Part shown: positions 47,506 through 56,793 of the stretch, one piece after another
Position numbering within the stretch: position 1 is the stretch's first letter
How the letters are laid out: every line of letters starts with the position of its first letter
NCBI RefSeq assembly: GCF_900114035.1
Contig: NZ_FORP01000018.1
Location: 1 to 64,000 of the forward strand
Source of the DNA: Amycolatopsis sacchari
GTDB taxonomy: Bacteria; Actinomycetota; Actinomycetes; Mycobacteriales; Pseudonocardiaceae
Length of the DNA: 64,000 nucleotides
Direction: 5' to 3'
Notes under the pieces: model-generated
Databases searched by the model: none
What the model was told of the DNA's origin: nothing
The model's input: the letters and a program-made list of their open reading frames with translations, nothing else
Position numbers and translations under genes: made by a program

Positions 47506-48479
47506 ACGCAGCGGGGGGAACGGTGCTCGAGTCGCGGCCGAGGGCACCGCACCCGGAACCGGTGAAACCGACACTGCGGGAACGGCTCGCGCGGTGGGAC
47601 GTGAAGGTCTCGCCGTACCTCTACATCGCGCCGTTCTTCGTGGTGTTCGGCATCGCCGGCCTGTTCCCCCTGCTCTACACGGCCTACGTGTCCCTGTTCG
47701 ACTGGGAGGTCGGCGACGACCACCCGAAGTTCCTCGGGCTGGGCAACTACGTCGAGCTGATGGGCGACGGCCAGTTCTGGCACGCCCTGGTCAACACCCT
47801 GTCGATCTTCGTGCTCTCCAGCGGGCCGCAGATCGTGATCGCCGTGCTGCTCGCCGCGCTGCTCAACACGCGGCTGCGGTGGGCGGCCGGCTGGCGCGTG
47901 GGGGTGCTGCTGCCCTACGCGGCGAGCCTGGTGGCGCTGGGGATCATCTTCGCCAACCTGTTCGGCCCGAACTACGGGCTGGTGAACTCGATCTTCGAAG
48001 CGCTCGGGCTGGACCGGGTGGACTGGCAGGCCAACCGGTTCGCCAGCCACGTCGCCATCGCCACGATGGTGAACTGGCGGTGGACCGGGTACAACGCGCT
48101 GATCGTGCTCGCCGCGATGCAGGCGCTGCCGAAGGACGTGATGGAGGCGGCGATCGTCGACGGGGCGGGCGCGGTCCGCCGCTTCGTCAGCGTCACGCTG
48201 CCGATGCTGCGGCCCACGCTGATCTTCGTGATCATCACCTCGACGATCGGCGGGCTGCAGATCTTCACCGAGCCGAAGCTGTTCGACGCGATGCCGGGCT
48301 CGAACAACGGGGGCTCGCAGCACCAGTTCCAGACCGTGACGCTGTACCTGTACCAGTCCGGGTTCGAGGGCTTCGACCTCGGCTACGCGTCGGCGATCGC
48401 GTGGGTGCTGTTCGTGCTGATCATCGTGATCGCACTGCTCAACTTCCTGCTCACCCGGCGGATGGGACGGGTCCGATGA
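47502..48479 (+). CDS. cebF: Sugar ABC permease (CebF)
   Basis: A 325-aa permease with six helices (YLYIAPFFVVFGIAGLFPLL first) and the EAA cytoplasmic loop DVMEAAIVDGAGAVRRFVSV followed by LPMLRPTLIF. GTG 47502 overlaps the cebE stop. It forms the channel with CebG. As usual for this class there is no ATPase in the operon; in Streptomyces the shared ATPase MsiK energises it. Confidence 0.93.
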   Translation: MNAAGGTVLESRPRAPHPEPVKPTLRERLARWDVKVSPYLYIAPFFVVFGIAGLFPLLYTAYVSLFDWEVGDDHPKFLGLGNYVELMGDGQFWHALVNTLSIFVLSSGPQIVIAVLLAALLNTRLRWAAGWRVGVLLPYAASLVALGIIFANLFGPNYGLVNSIFEALGLDRVDWQANRFASHVAIATMVNWRWTGYNALIVLAAMQALPKDVMEAAIVDGAGAVRRFVSVTLPMLRPTLIFVIITSTIGGLQIFTEPKLFDAMPGSNNGGSQHQFQTVTLYLYQSGFEGFDLGYASAIAWVLFVLIIVIALLNFLLTRRMGRVR

Positions 48480-49303
48480 TCGCCAGGATCGGCCGCGCGA
48501 ACTTCCTCGTCTACGCGGCGCTGGTCGTGTTCGTGCCGGTGTCGTTCTTCCCGTTCTACTGGCAGTTCCTGGTGGCCAGCAGGGACGCGTCGATGCTGAC
48601 CGACCGGATCCCGTCGCTGCTGCCCGGCGGGAACTTCCTCGCCAACGCGGCCCGCGTGTTCGACGTGGTCGCGTTCTGGAAGGCGCTGGGCAACAGCCTC
48701 ATCGTGTCCGGCACGGTCACGCTGACCACGGTGCTGTTCTCGTCGCTGGCCGGGTTCGCCTTCGCCAAGCTGCGCTTCCGCGGCAGCAACCCGCTGTTCG
48801 TGTTCATCGTGGTGACGCTGGCGGTGCCCACGCAGCTGGGCATCATCCCGCTGTTCATCGCGATGTCGGAGTTCGGCTGGGCCGGCCACCTGCAGGCGGT
48901 GATCGTGCCGAACCTGGTCACGGCGTTCGGCGTGTTCTGGATGCGCCAGTACACAGTGGACGCCGTGCCGTACGAGCTGATCGAGGCGGCCCGCGTGGAC
49001 GGCTGCAGCGTCTTCCGGATCTTCGTGAACGTGTGCCTGCCCGCGGTGCGCCCGGCCGCCGCGGTGCTGGCGATGTTCACGTTCATGATGTCCTGGAACG
49101 ACTTCCTGTGGCCGCTGATCGTGCTGAACGCGGAGAACCCGACCGTGCAGCTCGCGCTGGAGCGGCTGCAGAGCGGGTACTACGTCGACTACTCACTGGT
49201 GCTGGCGGGCACGACGCTGGCCACCATCCCGATCCTGATCGTCTTCCTGCTGCTCGGCCGCCAGATCGTGGCCGGGATCATGCAGGGCGCTGTGAAAGGT
49301 TGA
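48476..49303 (+). CDS. cebG: Sugar ABC permease (CebG)
   Basis: A 275-aa permease, ATG overlapping the cebF stop. VPVSFFPFYWQFLVASRDAS begins the fold; the EAA loop is YELIEAARVDGCSVFRIFVN, with LPAVRPAAAVLAMFTFMMSW next. Together with CebF it imports cello-oligosaccharides. The bglC gene starts 2 bp after its stop. Confidence 0.93.
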   Translation: MIARIGRANFLVYAALVVFVPVSFFPFYWQFLVASRDASMLTDRIPSLLPGGNFLANAARVFDVVAFWKALGNSLIVSGTVTLTTVLFSSLAGFAFAKLRFRGSNPLFVFIVVTLAVPTQLGIIPLFIAMSEFGWAGHLQAVIVPNLVTAFGVFWMRQYTVDAVPYELIEAARVDGCSVFRIFVNVCLPAVRPAAAVLAMFTFMMSWNDFLWPLIVLNAENPTVQLALERLQSGYYVDYSLVLAGTTLATIPILIVFLLLGRQIVAGIMQGAVKG

Positions 49304-49305
49304 GC

Positions 49306-50679
49306 ATGTCCGTACTCGGTGAACAGGTGGCCGCGGCGCTGGAGTTCCCCCCGGGGTTCCTGTGGGGCGCCAGCACCGCCGCTTTCCAGATCGAAGGCGC
49401 GACCAGGCAGGACGGCCGCACCGACTCGATCTGGGACGCGTTCTCCCGCCGCCCCGGCGCGGTGGCGGGCGGGGACACCGGCGAACCCGCGGCCGACCAC
49501 TACCACCGCTACCGCGACGACGTCGCGCTGATGCGGGCGCTCGGTTTCGGCGCCTACCGGTTCTCGATCGCGTGGTCCCGCGTCCGCCCGGACGGCGGCG
49601 AGGTCAACCCGAAGGGGCTGGACTTCTACGACCGGCTGACCGACGAGCTGCTGGCCAACGGGATCACCCCGTGGGCGACGCTGTACCACTTCGATCTGCC
49701 GCAGGCGCTGGAGGAGGCGGGTGGCTGGGCGAACCGCGACACGGCGTTCCGGTTCGCAGAGTTCGCGGAGACCTCCGTGGCACGGCTGGGGGACCGCATC
49801 CCGTTCTGGTCCACCCTCAACGAACCGTGGTGCTCGGCGTTCCTGGGCTACGCGGCGGGCATCCACGCGCCGGGGCGCCGGGAACCGGAAGCGGCCGCCG
49901 CGGCGGCACACCACCTGCTGCTCGCACACGGGCTCGCGATGCCCGAGCTGCGGCGGCACGCGCCTGCCGCGCGGCTGGGCATCACGCTCAACCTGTACCC
50001 GGTGCAGGGCGAGGACCAGGAGGCCGTGCGCAAGATCGACGGGCTGCAGAACCGGCTGTTCCTCGACCCCGTGCTGCTGGGCCGCTACCCCGAGGACCTG
50101 CTGGCGGACCTGGAGCCATTCGGTTTCCCCGTGCGCGACGGGGATCTCGCGGCCATCGGCACGCCGATCGACCAGCTGGGCATCAACTACTACCGGGGTT
50201 ACGAGGTGACCCGCGACCCGGCGCTGGGTGAGGCCGCGGGCCCGGAGTGGATCGGGGCGCGGGAGGTGCGGTTCATCCCCGACCCGCACGCGCCGCTCAC
50301 CGAATCCGGCTGGCAGGTGGAGCCGGACAAGCTGACCGACACCCTGTTGCGCGTGCACCGCGAGTACCCGCACATCCCGTTGTACGTTACGGAAAACGGC
50401 GCCGCGTACCCCGATGACGTCGGGCCGGACGGGGAAATCGCCGACGACGACCGGATCGGCTTCCTGGACTCCCACCTGCGGGCCGCGCACGCGGCCGTCG
50501 CGCAGGGGGTGGACCTGCGCGGGTTCTTCTACTGGTCGCTGCTGGACAACTTCGAGTGGGCCGAGGGGTACGCGAAGCGGTTCGGGCTCGTCCACGTCGA
50601 CTACGCGACCCAGGAGCGGACGCCGAAGCGTTCCGCCGCCTGGTACGCGAACGTGATCGCGGCGAACGGGCTGCGCTGA
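49306..50679 (+). CDS. bglC: GH1 beta-glucosidase
   Basis: A 457-aa intracellular enzyme. FPPGFLWGASTAAFQIEGAT is the N-terminal GH1 signature. The acid/base Glu is E173 in STLNEPWCS and the nucleophile is E363 in YVTENGAAY; FFYWSLLDNFEWAEGY is the conserved C-terminal aglycone-site segment. There is no signal peptide. It splits imported cellobiose into glucose, completing the operon's task, and likely also removes the CebR inducer. Confidence 0.95.
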   Translation: MSVLGEQVAAALEFPPGFLWGASTAAFQIEGATRQDGRTDSIWDAFSRRPGAVAGGDTGEPAADHYHRYRDDVALMRALGFGAYRFSIAWSRVRPDGGEVNPKGLDFYDRLTDELLANGITPWATLYHFDLPQALEEAGGWANRDTAFRFAEFAETSVARLGDRIPFWSTLNEPWCSAFLGYAAGIHAPGRREPEAAAAAAHHLLLAHGLAMPELRRHAPAARLGITLNLYPVQGEDQEAVRKIDGLQNRLFLDPVLLGRYPEDLLADLEPFGFPVRDGDLAAIGTPIDQLGINYYRGYEVTRDPALGEAAGPEWIGAREVRFIPDPHAPLTESGWQVEPDKLTDTLLRVHREYPHIPLYVTENGAAYPDDVGPDGEIADDDRIGFLDSHLRAAHAAVAQGVDLRGFFYWSLLDNFEWAEGYAKRFGLVHVDYATQERTPKRSAAWYANVIAANGLR

Positions 50680-50681
50680 GG

Positions 50682-51401
50682 TCAGGCGGCGACGTGGAAC
50701 GGGACGGTGCTGACGGTGCTGACATCGGTCGCGGCGGCCGGGTACTCGACGAACAACGCGGTCGCGTTGTCGGTGCCGCCCGCGGCCAGTGCGGCGGCGG
50801 TCAGCGCGGGCGCCGAGTTCGCGGGCTGCCGCAGCAACTCGGCCATCGTCGCCAGGTCGAGCGTCTTGTGCACGCCGTCGCTGGTCAGCAGCAGCCCGGC
50901 CGGACCGGTCAGCTCGGCGTGGCCGTACTCGGCCTCGCCCGCGGTGCGCACGCTCGTGGTGACCAGGTGCTCCATGCGCGGGGTGGGCACCTGGCCCCGG
51001 TCGCGGAAGTACTGGGCGAGCGTGTGGTCGTGGGTGAGCTGGCGCAGCCGCGTGCCGTCCCACGCGTACGCCCGCACGTCCCCGACCCACGCGATGCGGT
51101 ACCCCCGCTCGCCGGCCTGTGCGACGACGAGCACGCAGTCGCCCGCGTCGCGAGCGCGGACGGCGTCCCGCGCGGCGAGCAGGGCCGCCGCGGGGCCACT
51201 GGAAAGGGGGGACCGGGTCGCCGCCGCGACGGCGATCCGGGCGGCGTGGGCGGCGTCTTCGGCGTCGCCCACGCCGTCGGCGAGCGCGAACACGGCGAAA
51301 CCCGTGGCGGGGTCGGTGCCCGCGGCCACCGCGTCGGCGTTGACCGTGCGGGGTCCCCGCACGCTGGCGGTGTGCCACACCGGGGCGGAAGTGCTGGTCA
51401 T
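50682..51401 (-). CDS. PP2C family Ser/Thr protein phosphatase
   Basis: A 239-aa phosphatase. Metal-ligand motifs are present: GPRTVNADAVA, VFALADGVGDAEDAAHAAR (DG), LLTSDGVHKTLDLATM (DGV) and GGTDNATALFVEY (DN). The NADA replaces the usual NEDA or NQDA at the first motif. It lacks a membrane helix, so it is cytoplasmic. It is monocistronic and tail-to-tail with bglC (2 bp apart). No kinase is nearby. Confidence 0.88.
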   Translation of the reverse strand: MTSTSAPVWHTASVRGPRTVNADAVAAGTDPATGFAVFALADGVGDAEDAAHAARIAVAAATRSPLSSGPAAALLAARDAVRARDAGDCVLVVAQAGERGYRIAWVGDVRAYAWDGTRLRQLTHDHTLAQYFRDRGQVPTPRMEHLVTTSVRTAGEAEYGHAELTGPAGLLLTSDGVHKTLDLATMAELLRQPANSAPALTAAALAAGGTDNATALFVEYPAAATDVSTVSTVPFHVAA

Positions 51402-51503
51402 GGTCCCCTCCTTCGACCGTTGTCCCCAGTGTCACCCCGCGGGCTGAGCGGCGCCTGAGGAATGCGTGAAACGCTCCTGTGATCGGCTCGTCGGGGCACG
51501 CGG

Positions 51504-53354
51504 TCAGGACGTGAGGTCGTAGACCGTGGTTCCGTCCACTGTGGTCGCCGTGAAGTGCTGCGCGACCCACTCGGCGATCTCCTGGGCGTCGTCGCTGCCG
51601 GAGGTGGCGCCCATCGACGAACCGGTGCCGACGAAGTAGTGGATCTGCTTGTGCGCGACGTACTCCTGGAACTGCGCGAGCGTCGGTGCCGGGTCGGTGC
51701 CGTTGAAGCCGCCGACCGCCATGACGGGCACGTCCGCGGCGAGCTGGTAGCTGGCCGCCGGGTTGGAGCCGACGGTCGCCGCCGCCCACTTGTACGCCCC
51801 GCTGTCCTGCCGGAGCCGGGAAACCAGCGCCTGACCTGGGGTGGAGGTGGTGAGCAGGCTGCCGATGCCGCCGCGACCGCCGCCCGGCGTTCCGCCGCCG
51901 AAACCCCTGCTGGCGGGACCTGCTGACGGGATCGCACCGGAATGCGCGGTCGCCGCGGTGGCGACCGTGTAACCCGCCGGACCGGCGAGCGTGGCGACGA
52001 GGGCGAGCACCGCGACCCCGCGCGCGGCGGCACGCGGCAACCGGTCCGCGACCAGCAGCAGCGCGGCCGCGGCGAGGCCCAGCAGGAGCACGAAGTACTT
52101 CAGCCACGGCTGCCAGTCCGGCTCGCGCAACAGGACCAGGTACGCGGTCAACGCCGACAAAACGACTCCGCTGGAAAGGATGCCCGCGGCGACCGGGTTC
52201 GCGCGTTGCCGCCACAACCGTTCCGCGCCGAGGCCCACGAGCGCCGCCACCGCCGGGGCGAGCGCAATCGTGTAGTACGGGTGGATGATCCCGCTCATGT
52301 AGCTGAACACCAGGCCGGTCACCAGGAGCCAGCCGCCCCACACGATCGCGGAGGCACGGGTGCGGTCGGTCCGGGGCGCGGACCACGTCAGCCACAGCAG
52401 CGCCCCGAACGCGAGCACCGCCGCGGGCAGCAGCCACGCGATCCCGCCCGCCATCTCGCTGCCGAGCAACCGCGCCCAGCTGCCACTGCTCTGCGCCCCA
52501 CCGAGACTGCCCACCTCGTTCCCGGTGATGCGGCCGAAACCGTTGTAGCCGAAGGCGAGTTCGAGGATGCTGTTCGTCTGCGAGCCGCCGATGTAGGGCC
52601 TGCCGCTCGCGGGCCACAGCTCGACGACGGCGATGTACCAGCCGGCCGAGACCAGCACCGCGGCCAGCGCGCTCAGCAGGTGCAGCAAGCGCTTTCCCAG
52701 TGACACCGGCGCGGCGACGAGGTAGGCGAGACCGAACGCGGGCAGCACCAGGAACGCCTGCAGCATCTTCGCCAGGAACGCGAACCCGACGGCCACCCCG
52801 GCGAGCACGAGCCACTTCGCGCTCCCGCGCTCCACCGCGCGCAGCGTCGCGTACGCGGCCGCGACCAGCAGCAGCACCATGAGCGCGTCCGGGTTGTTGA
52901 ACCGGAACATCAACGCCGCCACCGGGGTCAGCGCGAGCACGCCGCCCGCGAGCAGCCCGGCCGCCGGGCCGCCCACGCGCCGCACGGCCGCGTACAACAG
53001 CGCCACGGACGCCACGCCCATCAGCGCCTGCGGCACGAGCACGCTCCACGAGCTGAGCCCGAAGATCCGCACCGACAGGCCCATGACCCACAACGCGGCC
53101 GGGGTCTTGTCGACGGTGATCGCGTTCGACGGGTCGCTGGAGCCGAAGAACAACGCTTCCCAGCTCTCGCCGCCCGCCTGCGCGGCGGCCGAGTAGAACG
53201 CGTTGGCCCAGCCGGAGGAGCCCAGCCCGACGAGGTAGAGCAGCGCGGTCGCCACCAGCAGCCCGGCCAGGGCCGGGCGCACGCGGGGTCGGCGCAGCCG
53301 GGCACCGCGGGACGTCGGCGGGCTTTCGGGGACGGGGTGGGCCAGTGCTGTCAT
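51504..53354 (-). CDS. GT39/PMT-type glycosyltransferase, membrane protein
   Basis: A 616-aa protein with about 11-13 helices, of the dolichyl-phosphate-mannose or ArnT-like (PMT_2) family. ANAFYSAAAQAGGESWEALF and DPSNAITVDKTPAALWVMGL place the conserved acidic catalytic loop 1 after the first helix. RFNNPDALMVLLLVAAAYAT is the second typical element. A C-terminal extracytoplasmic domain (AVGGFNGTDPAPTLAQFQEY) contains a Gly-rich stretch. It transfers a sugar from a polyprenyl carrier to an envelope acceptor. It overlaps the sensor-kinase gene by 4 bp. Confidence 0.9.
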   Translation of the reverse strand: MTALAHPVPESPPTSRGARLRRPRVRPALAGLLVATALLYLVGLGSSGWANAFYSAAAQAGGESWEALFFGSSDPSNAITVDKTPAALWVMGLSVRIFGLSSWSVLVPQALMGVASVALLYAAVRRVGGPAAGLLAGGVLALTPVAALMFRFNNPDALMVLLLVAAAYATLRAVERGSAKWLVLAGVAVGFAFLAKMLQAFLVLPAFGLAYLVAAPVSLGKRLLHLLSALAAVLVSAGWYIAVVELWPASGRPYIGGSQTNSILELAFGYNGFGRITGNEVGSLGGAQSSGSWARLLGSEMAGGIAWLLPAAVLAFGALLWLTWSAPRTDRTRASAIVWGGWLLVTGLVFSYMSGIIHPYYTIALAPAVAALVGLGAERLWRQRANPVAAGILSSGVVLSALTAYLVLLREPDWQPWLKYFVLLLGLAAAALLLVADRLPRAAARGVAVLALVATLAGPAGYTVATAATAHSGAIPSAGPASRGFGGGTPGGGRGGIGSLLTTSTPGQALVSRLRQDSGAYKWAAATVGSNPAASYQLAADVPVMAVGGFNGTDPAPTLAQFQEYVAHKQIHYFVGTGSSMGATSGSDDAQEIAEWVAQHFTATTVDGTTVYDLTS

Positions 53355-54847
53355 GAGCCCACTTTTTCGACCCGACCTTGGCCGTCCTTGTGCCGTTCCT
53401 GTGTGCTTCCTGTGCGTGGCAGGCGTACCTCGAACTCCGTGCGGCCCGGCGTGCTCCGCACGTGCACGCGCCCGTGGTGCGCGGCGACGACGGCGGCCAC
53501 GATCGCCATGCCCAGCCCGGTGCTCCCTGCGGCGCGCGAGCGCGAGGAGTCCCCGCGGGCGAAGCGTTCGAACACGTGCGGGAGCAGTTCGGGGGAGATG
53601 CCGGGGCCGTCGTCGATCACGGTGAGCACGGCGTCGCCGCCGGACGCCGCCAGCCGCGTGGTGACGGTCGTACCGGACGGCGTATGCGTGCGCCCGTTCG
53701 CGAGCAGGTTCGCCAGGACCTGGTGCAGCCGCTGGGCGTCACCGCGCACGAAGACCGGTTCGCCGGGCAGTTCGAGGCGCCAGCGGTGCCGCGGCCCGGC
53801 GATGTGGGCGTCGCCCACGGCGTCCGCGACGAGCCTGGAGAAGTCCACATCGGACTGTTCGAGCGGGCGCCCGGCGTCGAGGCGCGCCAGCAGCAGGAGG
53901 TCGTCGACGAGGGTGGTCATCCGCGCCGCCTCCGACTCGACGCGGTTCATCGCGTGGGCGATGTCCGGTGGCACCCCGTGGTGCGAGCGGCGGGTCAGCT
54001 CCGCGTACCCGCGGATCGCGGCGAGCGGCGTCCGCAGCTCGTGGCTGGCGTCGGCGACGAACTGCCGCACGCGCGTTTCGCTGGCCTGCCGGGCGTCCAG
54101 CGCGCGGTCGATGTGGACGAGCATGCGGTTGAGCGCGTGCCCGACCTGGCCGACCTCGGTCGCCGGATCGGTGTCGGTCACCGGGACGCGCACGGACAAC
54201 GCGACGTCACCGCGCTCCAGCGGCAGTTCGGTCACCCGCGAGGCCGCGGCCGCCACCCGGTCGAGCGGGCGGAGCGTCCGCCGGACGACGAACACGCCCA
54301 CGACGGCCGCGCCCAGCACCGCCACGAGCGCCACCCCGCCGAGGATGAACCCCACGGTGAGCAGCGTGTCGTTCGCCTGCGCCAGCGGCAGCCCGAACAC
54401 CTCGACGCCATCCCCGGCGGCGATCGCGAGCACGCGGTACTCGCCCTCGGTGAGGGAAACGGTTTCCGGCTGCCCCGCCACGGCCACGTCGCTGAGCGTG
54501 GCCAGGTCCTCGTCCCCGAGCGGCTGCCGGACCGGCACGTGGGAACCCGGCTGGGCGGCGAGGATCTCGGCGTGCGGGTCCGCCCCGGTGATCCACGCGT
54601 GCACGGTGCCGGTCGTCGTGCCCGAGGCGTCGAGCGCGTCGCCGTGGCCGGGCCCGCCCTTGACGAAGAACTGGGAGCGGTTCACGGTGTCGCGCAGCTG
54701 GTCGTCGACCTGCCGGGTCAGGAACGCGCCGAGCGCGAACTCGCTGATCACGCCGATGAGCAGGCACACCACCGTGAGCAGCGCGACCAGTGCGGCGATG
54801 AGCTTCGTCCGCAGCGGCCGTGCCCGGGCAGCCTTCGGCGGTTTCAC
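53351..54847 (-). CDS. Sensor histidine kinase without adjacent response regulator
   Basis: A 498-aa kinase; GTG 54847 is preferred because the 41 in-frame residues before it are not conserved. Two membrane helices (TKLIAALVALLTVVCLLIG and VGFILGGVALVAVLGAAVV) flank a 130-residue sensor loop. HAMP, then the phospho-acceptor in VADASHELRTPLAAIRGY, and a HATPase with ANLLANGRTHTPSGTTV and DDGPGISPELLPHVFERFAR. GT39 next to this kinase suggests an envelope-stress role. No response regulator gene is beside it, although the reading direction would predict one upstream. Confidence 0.9.
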   Translation of the reverse strand: MKPPKAARARPLRTKLIAALVALLTVVCLLIGVISEFALGAFLTRQVDDQLRDTVNRSQFFVKGGPGHGDALDASGTTTGTVHAWITGADPHAEILAAQPGSHVPVRQPLGDEDLATLSDVAVAGQPETVSLTEGEYRVLAIAAGDGVEVFGLPLAQANDTLLTVGFILGGVALVAVLGAAVVGVFVVRRTLRPLDRVAAAASRVTELPLERGDVALSVRVPVTDTDPATEVGQVGHALNRMLVHIDRALDARQASETRVRQFVADASHELRTPLAAIRGYAELTRRSHHGVPPDIAHAMNRVESEAARMTTLVDDLLLLARLDAGRPLEQSDVDFSRLVADAVGDAHIAGPRHRWRLELPGEPVFVRGDAQRLHQVLANLLANGRTHTPSGTTVTTRLAASGGDAVLTVIDDGPGISPELLPHVFERFARGDSSRSRAAGSTGLGMAIVAAVVAAHHGRVHVRSTPGRTEFEVRLPRTGSTQERHKDGQGRVEKVGS

Positions 54848-54970
54848 ACCTTCGACGATCGCCGCCGTTCGTGTGGGGTGCTTGTGTGCTCCCTGTGTGG
54901 CGGCTGTGCGATCGGAGCAGCGTCCTGATGGACAGGAAATCACGGGAACGACCGAGCGCGTGATCCCCAT

Positions 54971-54990
54971 TTCACTAGTTAACTAGTGAA
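54971..54990. promoter_or_regulatory. Perfect 20-bp palindrome: GntR (YtrA-type) operator
   Basis: TTCACTAGTTAACTAGTGAA is fully symmetric and lies 39 bp before the first ABC gene. YtrA-type regulators in actinomycetes and bacilli bind such long palindromes in the promoter of their own ABC operon, and the GntR gene of this operon is at 56794. Confidence 0.85.
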
Positions 54991-55029
54991 AGGTGCTACA
55001 GTGGTCGCCGCCGACGAAAGGAGACGGCC

Positions 55030-55776
55030 ATGAGCTCGGGAAGGCAGCCTGACCAGGCACTTCCGGTCATCGCCAACGGCTTGGGCAAGAAGTACCGCAG
55101 GGGATGGGCCCTGCGGGAGACCTCCCTGGTGATTCCGAGAAACCGGATCGTGGCCCTCGTCGGCCCGAACGGCGCGGGCAAGAGCACGCTGATGGGACTG
55201 ATCACCGGGTTGCTGCGCCCGACGACCGGTGGGATCACCGTGTTCGGCGCCCACCCGACGGGCAAGGGGCTGCACCCCGCGGTGTCCTACCTGGCCCAGC
55301 AGAAGCCGCTGTACCAGCAGTTCACCGTCACCGAGACGTTGAAGTTCGGGGCGCGGACCAACCAGACCTGGGACCAGGGCTACGCCGAGTACCTGGTCGG
55401 GCAGGCGGGATTGCCGGCAAAGGCGACGGTCGGCACCCTCTCCGGCGGACAGCGCACCCGCGTCGCACTGGCACTGGCACTGGGCAAACGACCGAAGCTG
55501 CTGGTGCTCGACGAGCCCTTGGCCGATCTGGATCCGCTGGCCCGCGAGAGCGTGCTCCGCACGCTGATCACCGAGGCGAGGACTCAGGGCATCACCGTGC
55601 TGCTGTCCTCGCACGTGCTGGCAGAGCTGGAAGGCGTGTGCGACCACCTGGTCCTGCTCCACAAAGGACGGGTACTGCTGGCAGGGGACGTCGATCACCT
55701 CAGTGCCGGCGGCACCTCGCTCGGCGAGCTGGCCCTCCACCACATGCGCCGGGCAGTACAGGAGGAAGCGGCGTGA
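55030..55776 (+). CDS. ABC transporter ATP-binding protein 1
   Basis: A 248-aa ATPase starting at ATG with GGAG upstream. Walker A VGPNGAGKSTLMGL, signature LSGGQRTRVALALALG, Walker B LLVLDEPLADLDPLA, H-loop SSHVLAELEGVCDH. It pairs with the permease that follows (4-bp overlap) to form a YtrBC-type exporter. Such systems, under YtrA-type control, are involved in cell-envelope antibiotic response or osmolyte-like uptake. The substrate is open. Confidence 0.92.
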   Translation: MSSGRQPDQALPVIANGLGKKYRRGWALRETSLVIPRNRIVALVGPNGAGKSTLMGLITGLLRPTTGGITVFGAHPTGKGLHPAVSYLAQQKPLYQQFTVTETLKFGARTNQTWDQGYAEYLVGQAGLPAKATVGTLSGGQRTRVALALALGKRPKLLVLDEPLADLDPLARESVLRTLITEARTQGITVLLSSHVLAELEGVCDHLVLLHKGRVLLAGDVDHLSAGGTSLGELALHHMRRAVQEEAA

Positions 55777-56759
55777 TCTGGGTTTCCTGGCGGCGGCAAC
55801 GCGTGCAACTGCTCACCCTGCTCGGACTGCTGGTCGTCGGCGCCGGCATCATCGCCCTGCTGCGGTCGAGCATGATCCACGACATCAACTCGCTGGGGCT
55901 CGGCCGGTGCGTGACGCAGGCGGCCCCGGAGTGCTCGACCGATCGGCCCGGCACCTTCCGCGAGGCGTGGACCGACCGGCTCAACCTGGGGCAAGCCGCG
56001 ATACTCTGCCTGCCCGTCCTGATCGGCGTCTTCATCGGCGCTCCCCTGTTCGCCAGGGAACTGGAACAGGGCACCCACGTGCTGGCCTTCACCCAGTCCG
56101 TGAGCCGCACCCGGTGGATGTTCAGCAAGCTGGCCGTCGCGCTGGCACCGGCGTTGATCGTGCTGATCGCGCTGCAGTACCTGGTCTCGTGGTTGCTGTC
56201 CGCGGCCGGGTTGCTCGGCCCGCGAGCCAGCGGGGCGTTCCACTTCCTCAACTTCGGGATCGAGCAGGCCTCGCCTGTTGCCTACACGCTGTTCGCCTTC
56301 GCGTTCGGCGCCTTCCTCGGCGTGGTGTCCCGCCGCACCCTGGTGGCGATGACCGGGACGCTCGGCGCGTTCGTCGTCGCGCGCTTCGCCCTGTCCGGCC
56401 TGGCGGCCCACCTGGTCACCCCGGAGCACCTCGAGGCCGGGCCCGGCGGGAACGTGGCCGAGCTCCAGGGCGGCGGCATGACGATCGCACGGGGCTGGCT
56501 CGACACCGCGGGACGACCGGTCGCCGCCGACACCGCCCGCGCCCTGCTCCAGGCGTGCAAGTCGGCCCCGGACGGGTCCCCGAGAACGCAGGAGGAATTC
56601 CTGGCGTGCCTGCCGCAGTCCGGTCTCGGAAAGCAGTACCTGTCCTTCATACCGGAGAGCCAGGCGTGGCAGCTGCACCTGATCGACGCGTCGATCTTCG
56701 GCGGCCTCGCGGTTGCGTTGCTGGCCGGTACCGCGTGGGTGCTGCGACGTCAGACGTGA
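55773..56759 (+). CDS. ABC transporter permease
   Basis: A 328-aa membrane protein starting at a GTG that overlaps the ATPase stop, with GGAGGA upstream. About six helices: LLTLLGLLVVGAGIIALL at the N-terminus, AAILCLPVLIGVFIGAPLFA, ALAPALIVLIALQYLVSWLL and LFAFAFGAFLGVVSRRTLVA. A large extracytoplasmic loop with two Cys residues lies between helices 1 and 2 (CVTQAAPECS). ELEQGTHVLAFTQSVSRTRW is the ABC-2-type segment before the third helix. It is the only permease in the locus. Confidence 0.85.
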   Translation: MIWVSWRRQRVQLLTLLGLLVVGAGIIALLRSSMIHDINSLGLGRCVTQAAPECSTDRPGTFREAWTDRLNLGQAAILCLPVLIGVFIGAPLFARELEQGTHVLAFTQSVSRTRWMFSKLAVALAPALIVLIALQYLVSWLLSAAGLLGPRASGAFHFLNFGIEQASPVAYTLFAFAFGAFLGVVSRRTLVAMTGTLGAFVVARFALSGLAAHLVTPEHLEAGPGGNVAELQGGGMTIARGWLDTAGRPVAADTARALLQACKSAPDGSPRTQEEFLACLPQSGLGKQYLSFIPESQAWQLHLIDASIFGGLAVALLAGTAWVLRRQT

Positions 56760-56793
56760 GCCCGGCGGAGGCCCCTGAGCTGCGGGAGCACCT

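Noticed and set aside
49189-53091. 1300-codon leftward open frame across bglC, PP2C and the start of GT39
   Set aside because: It spans several real genes in other frames and shows only low-complexity Arg/Gly/Ala sequence.
54848-54970. Forty-one-residue N-terminal extension of the sensor kinase
   Set aside because: Composition and Cys content do not fit a kinase N-terminus; a GTG start at 54847 places the first helix correctly.
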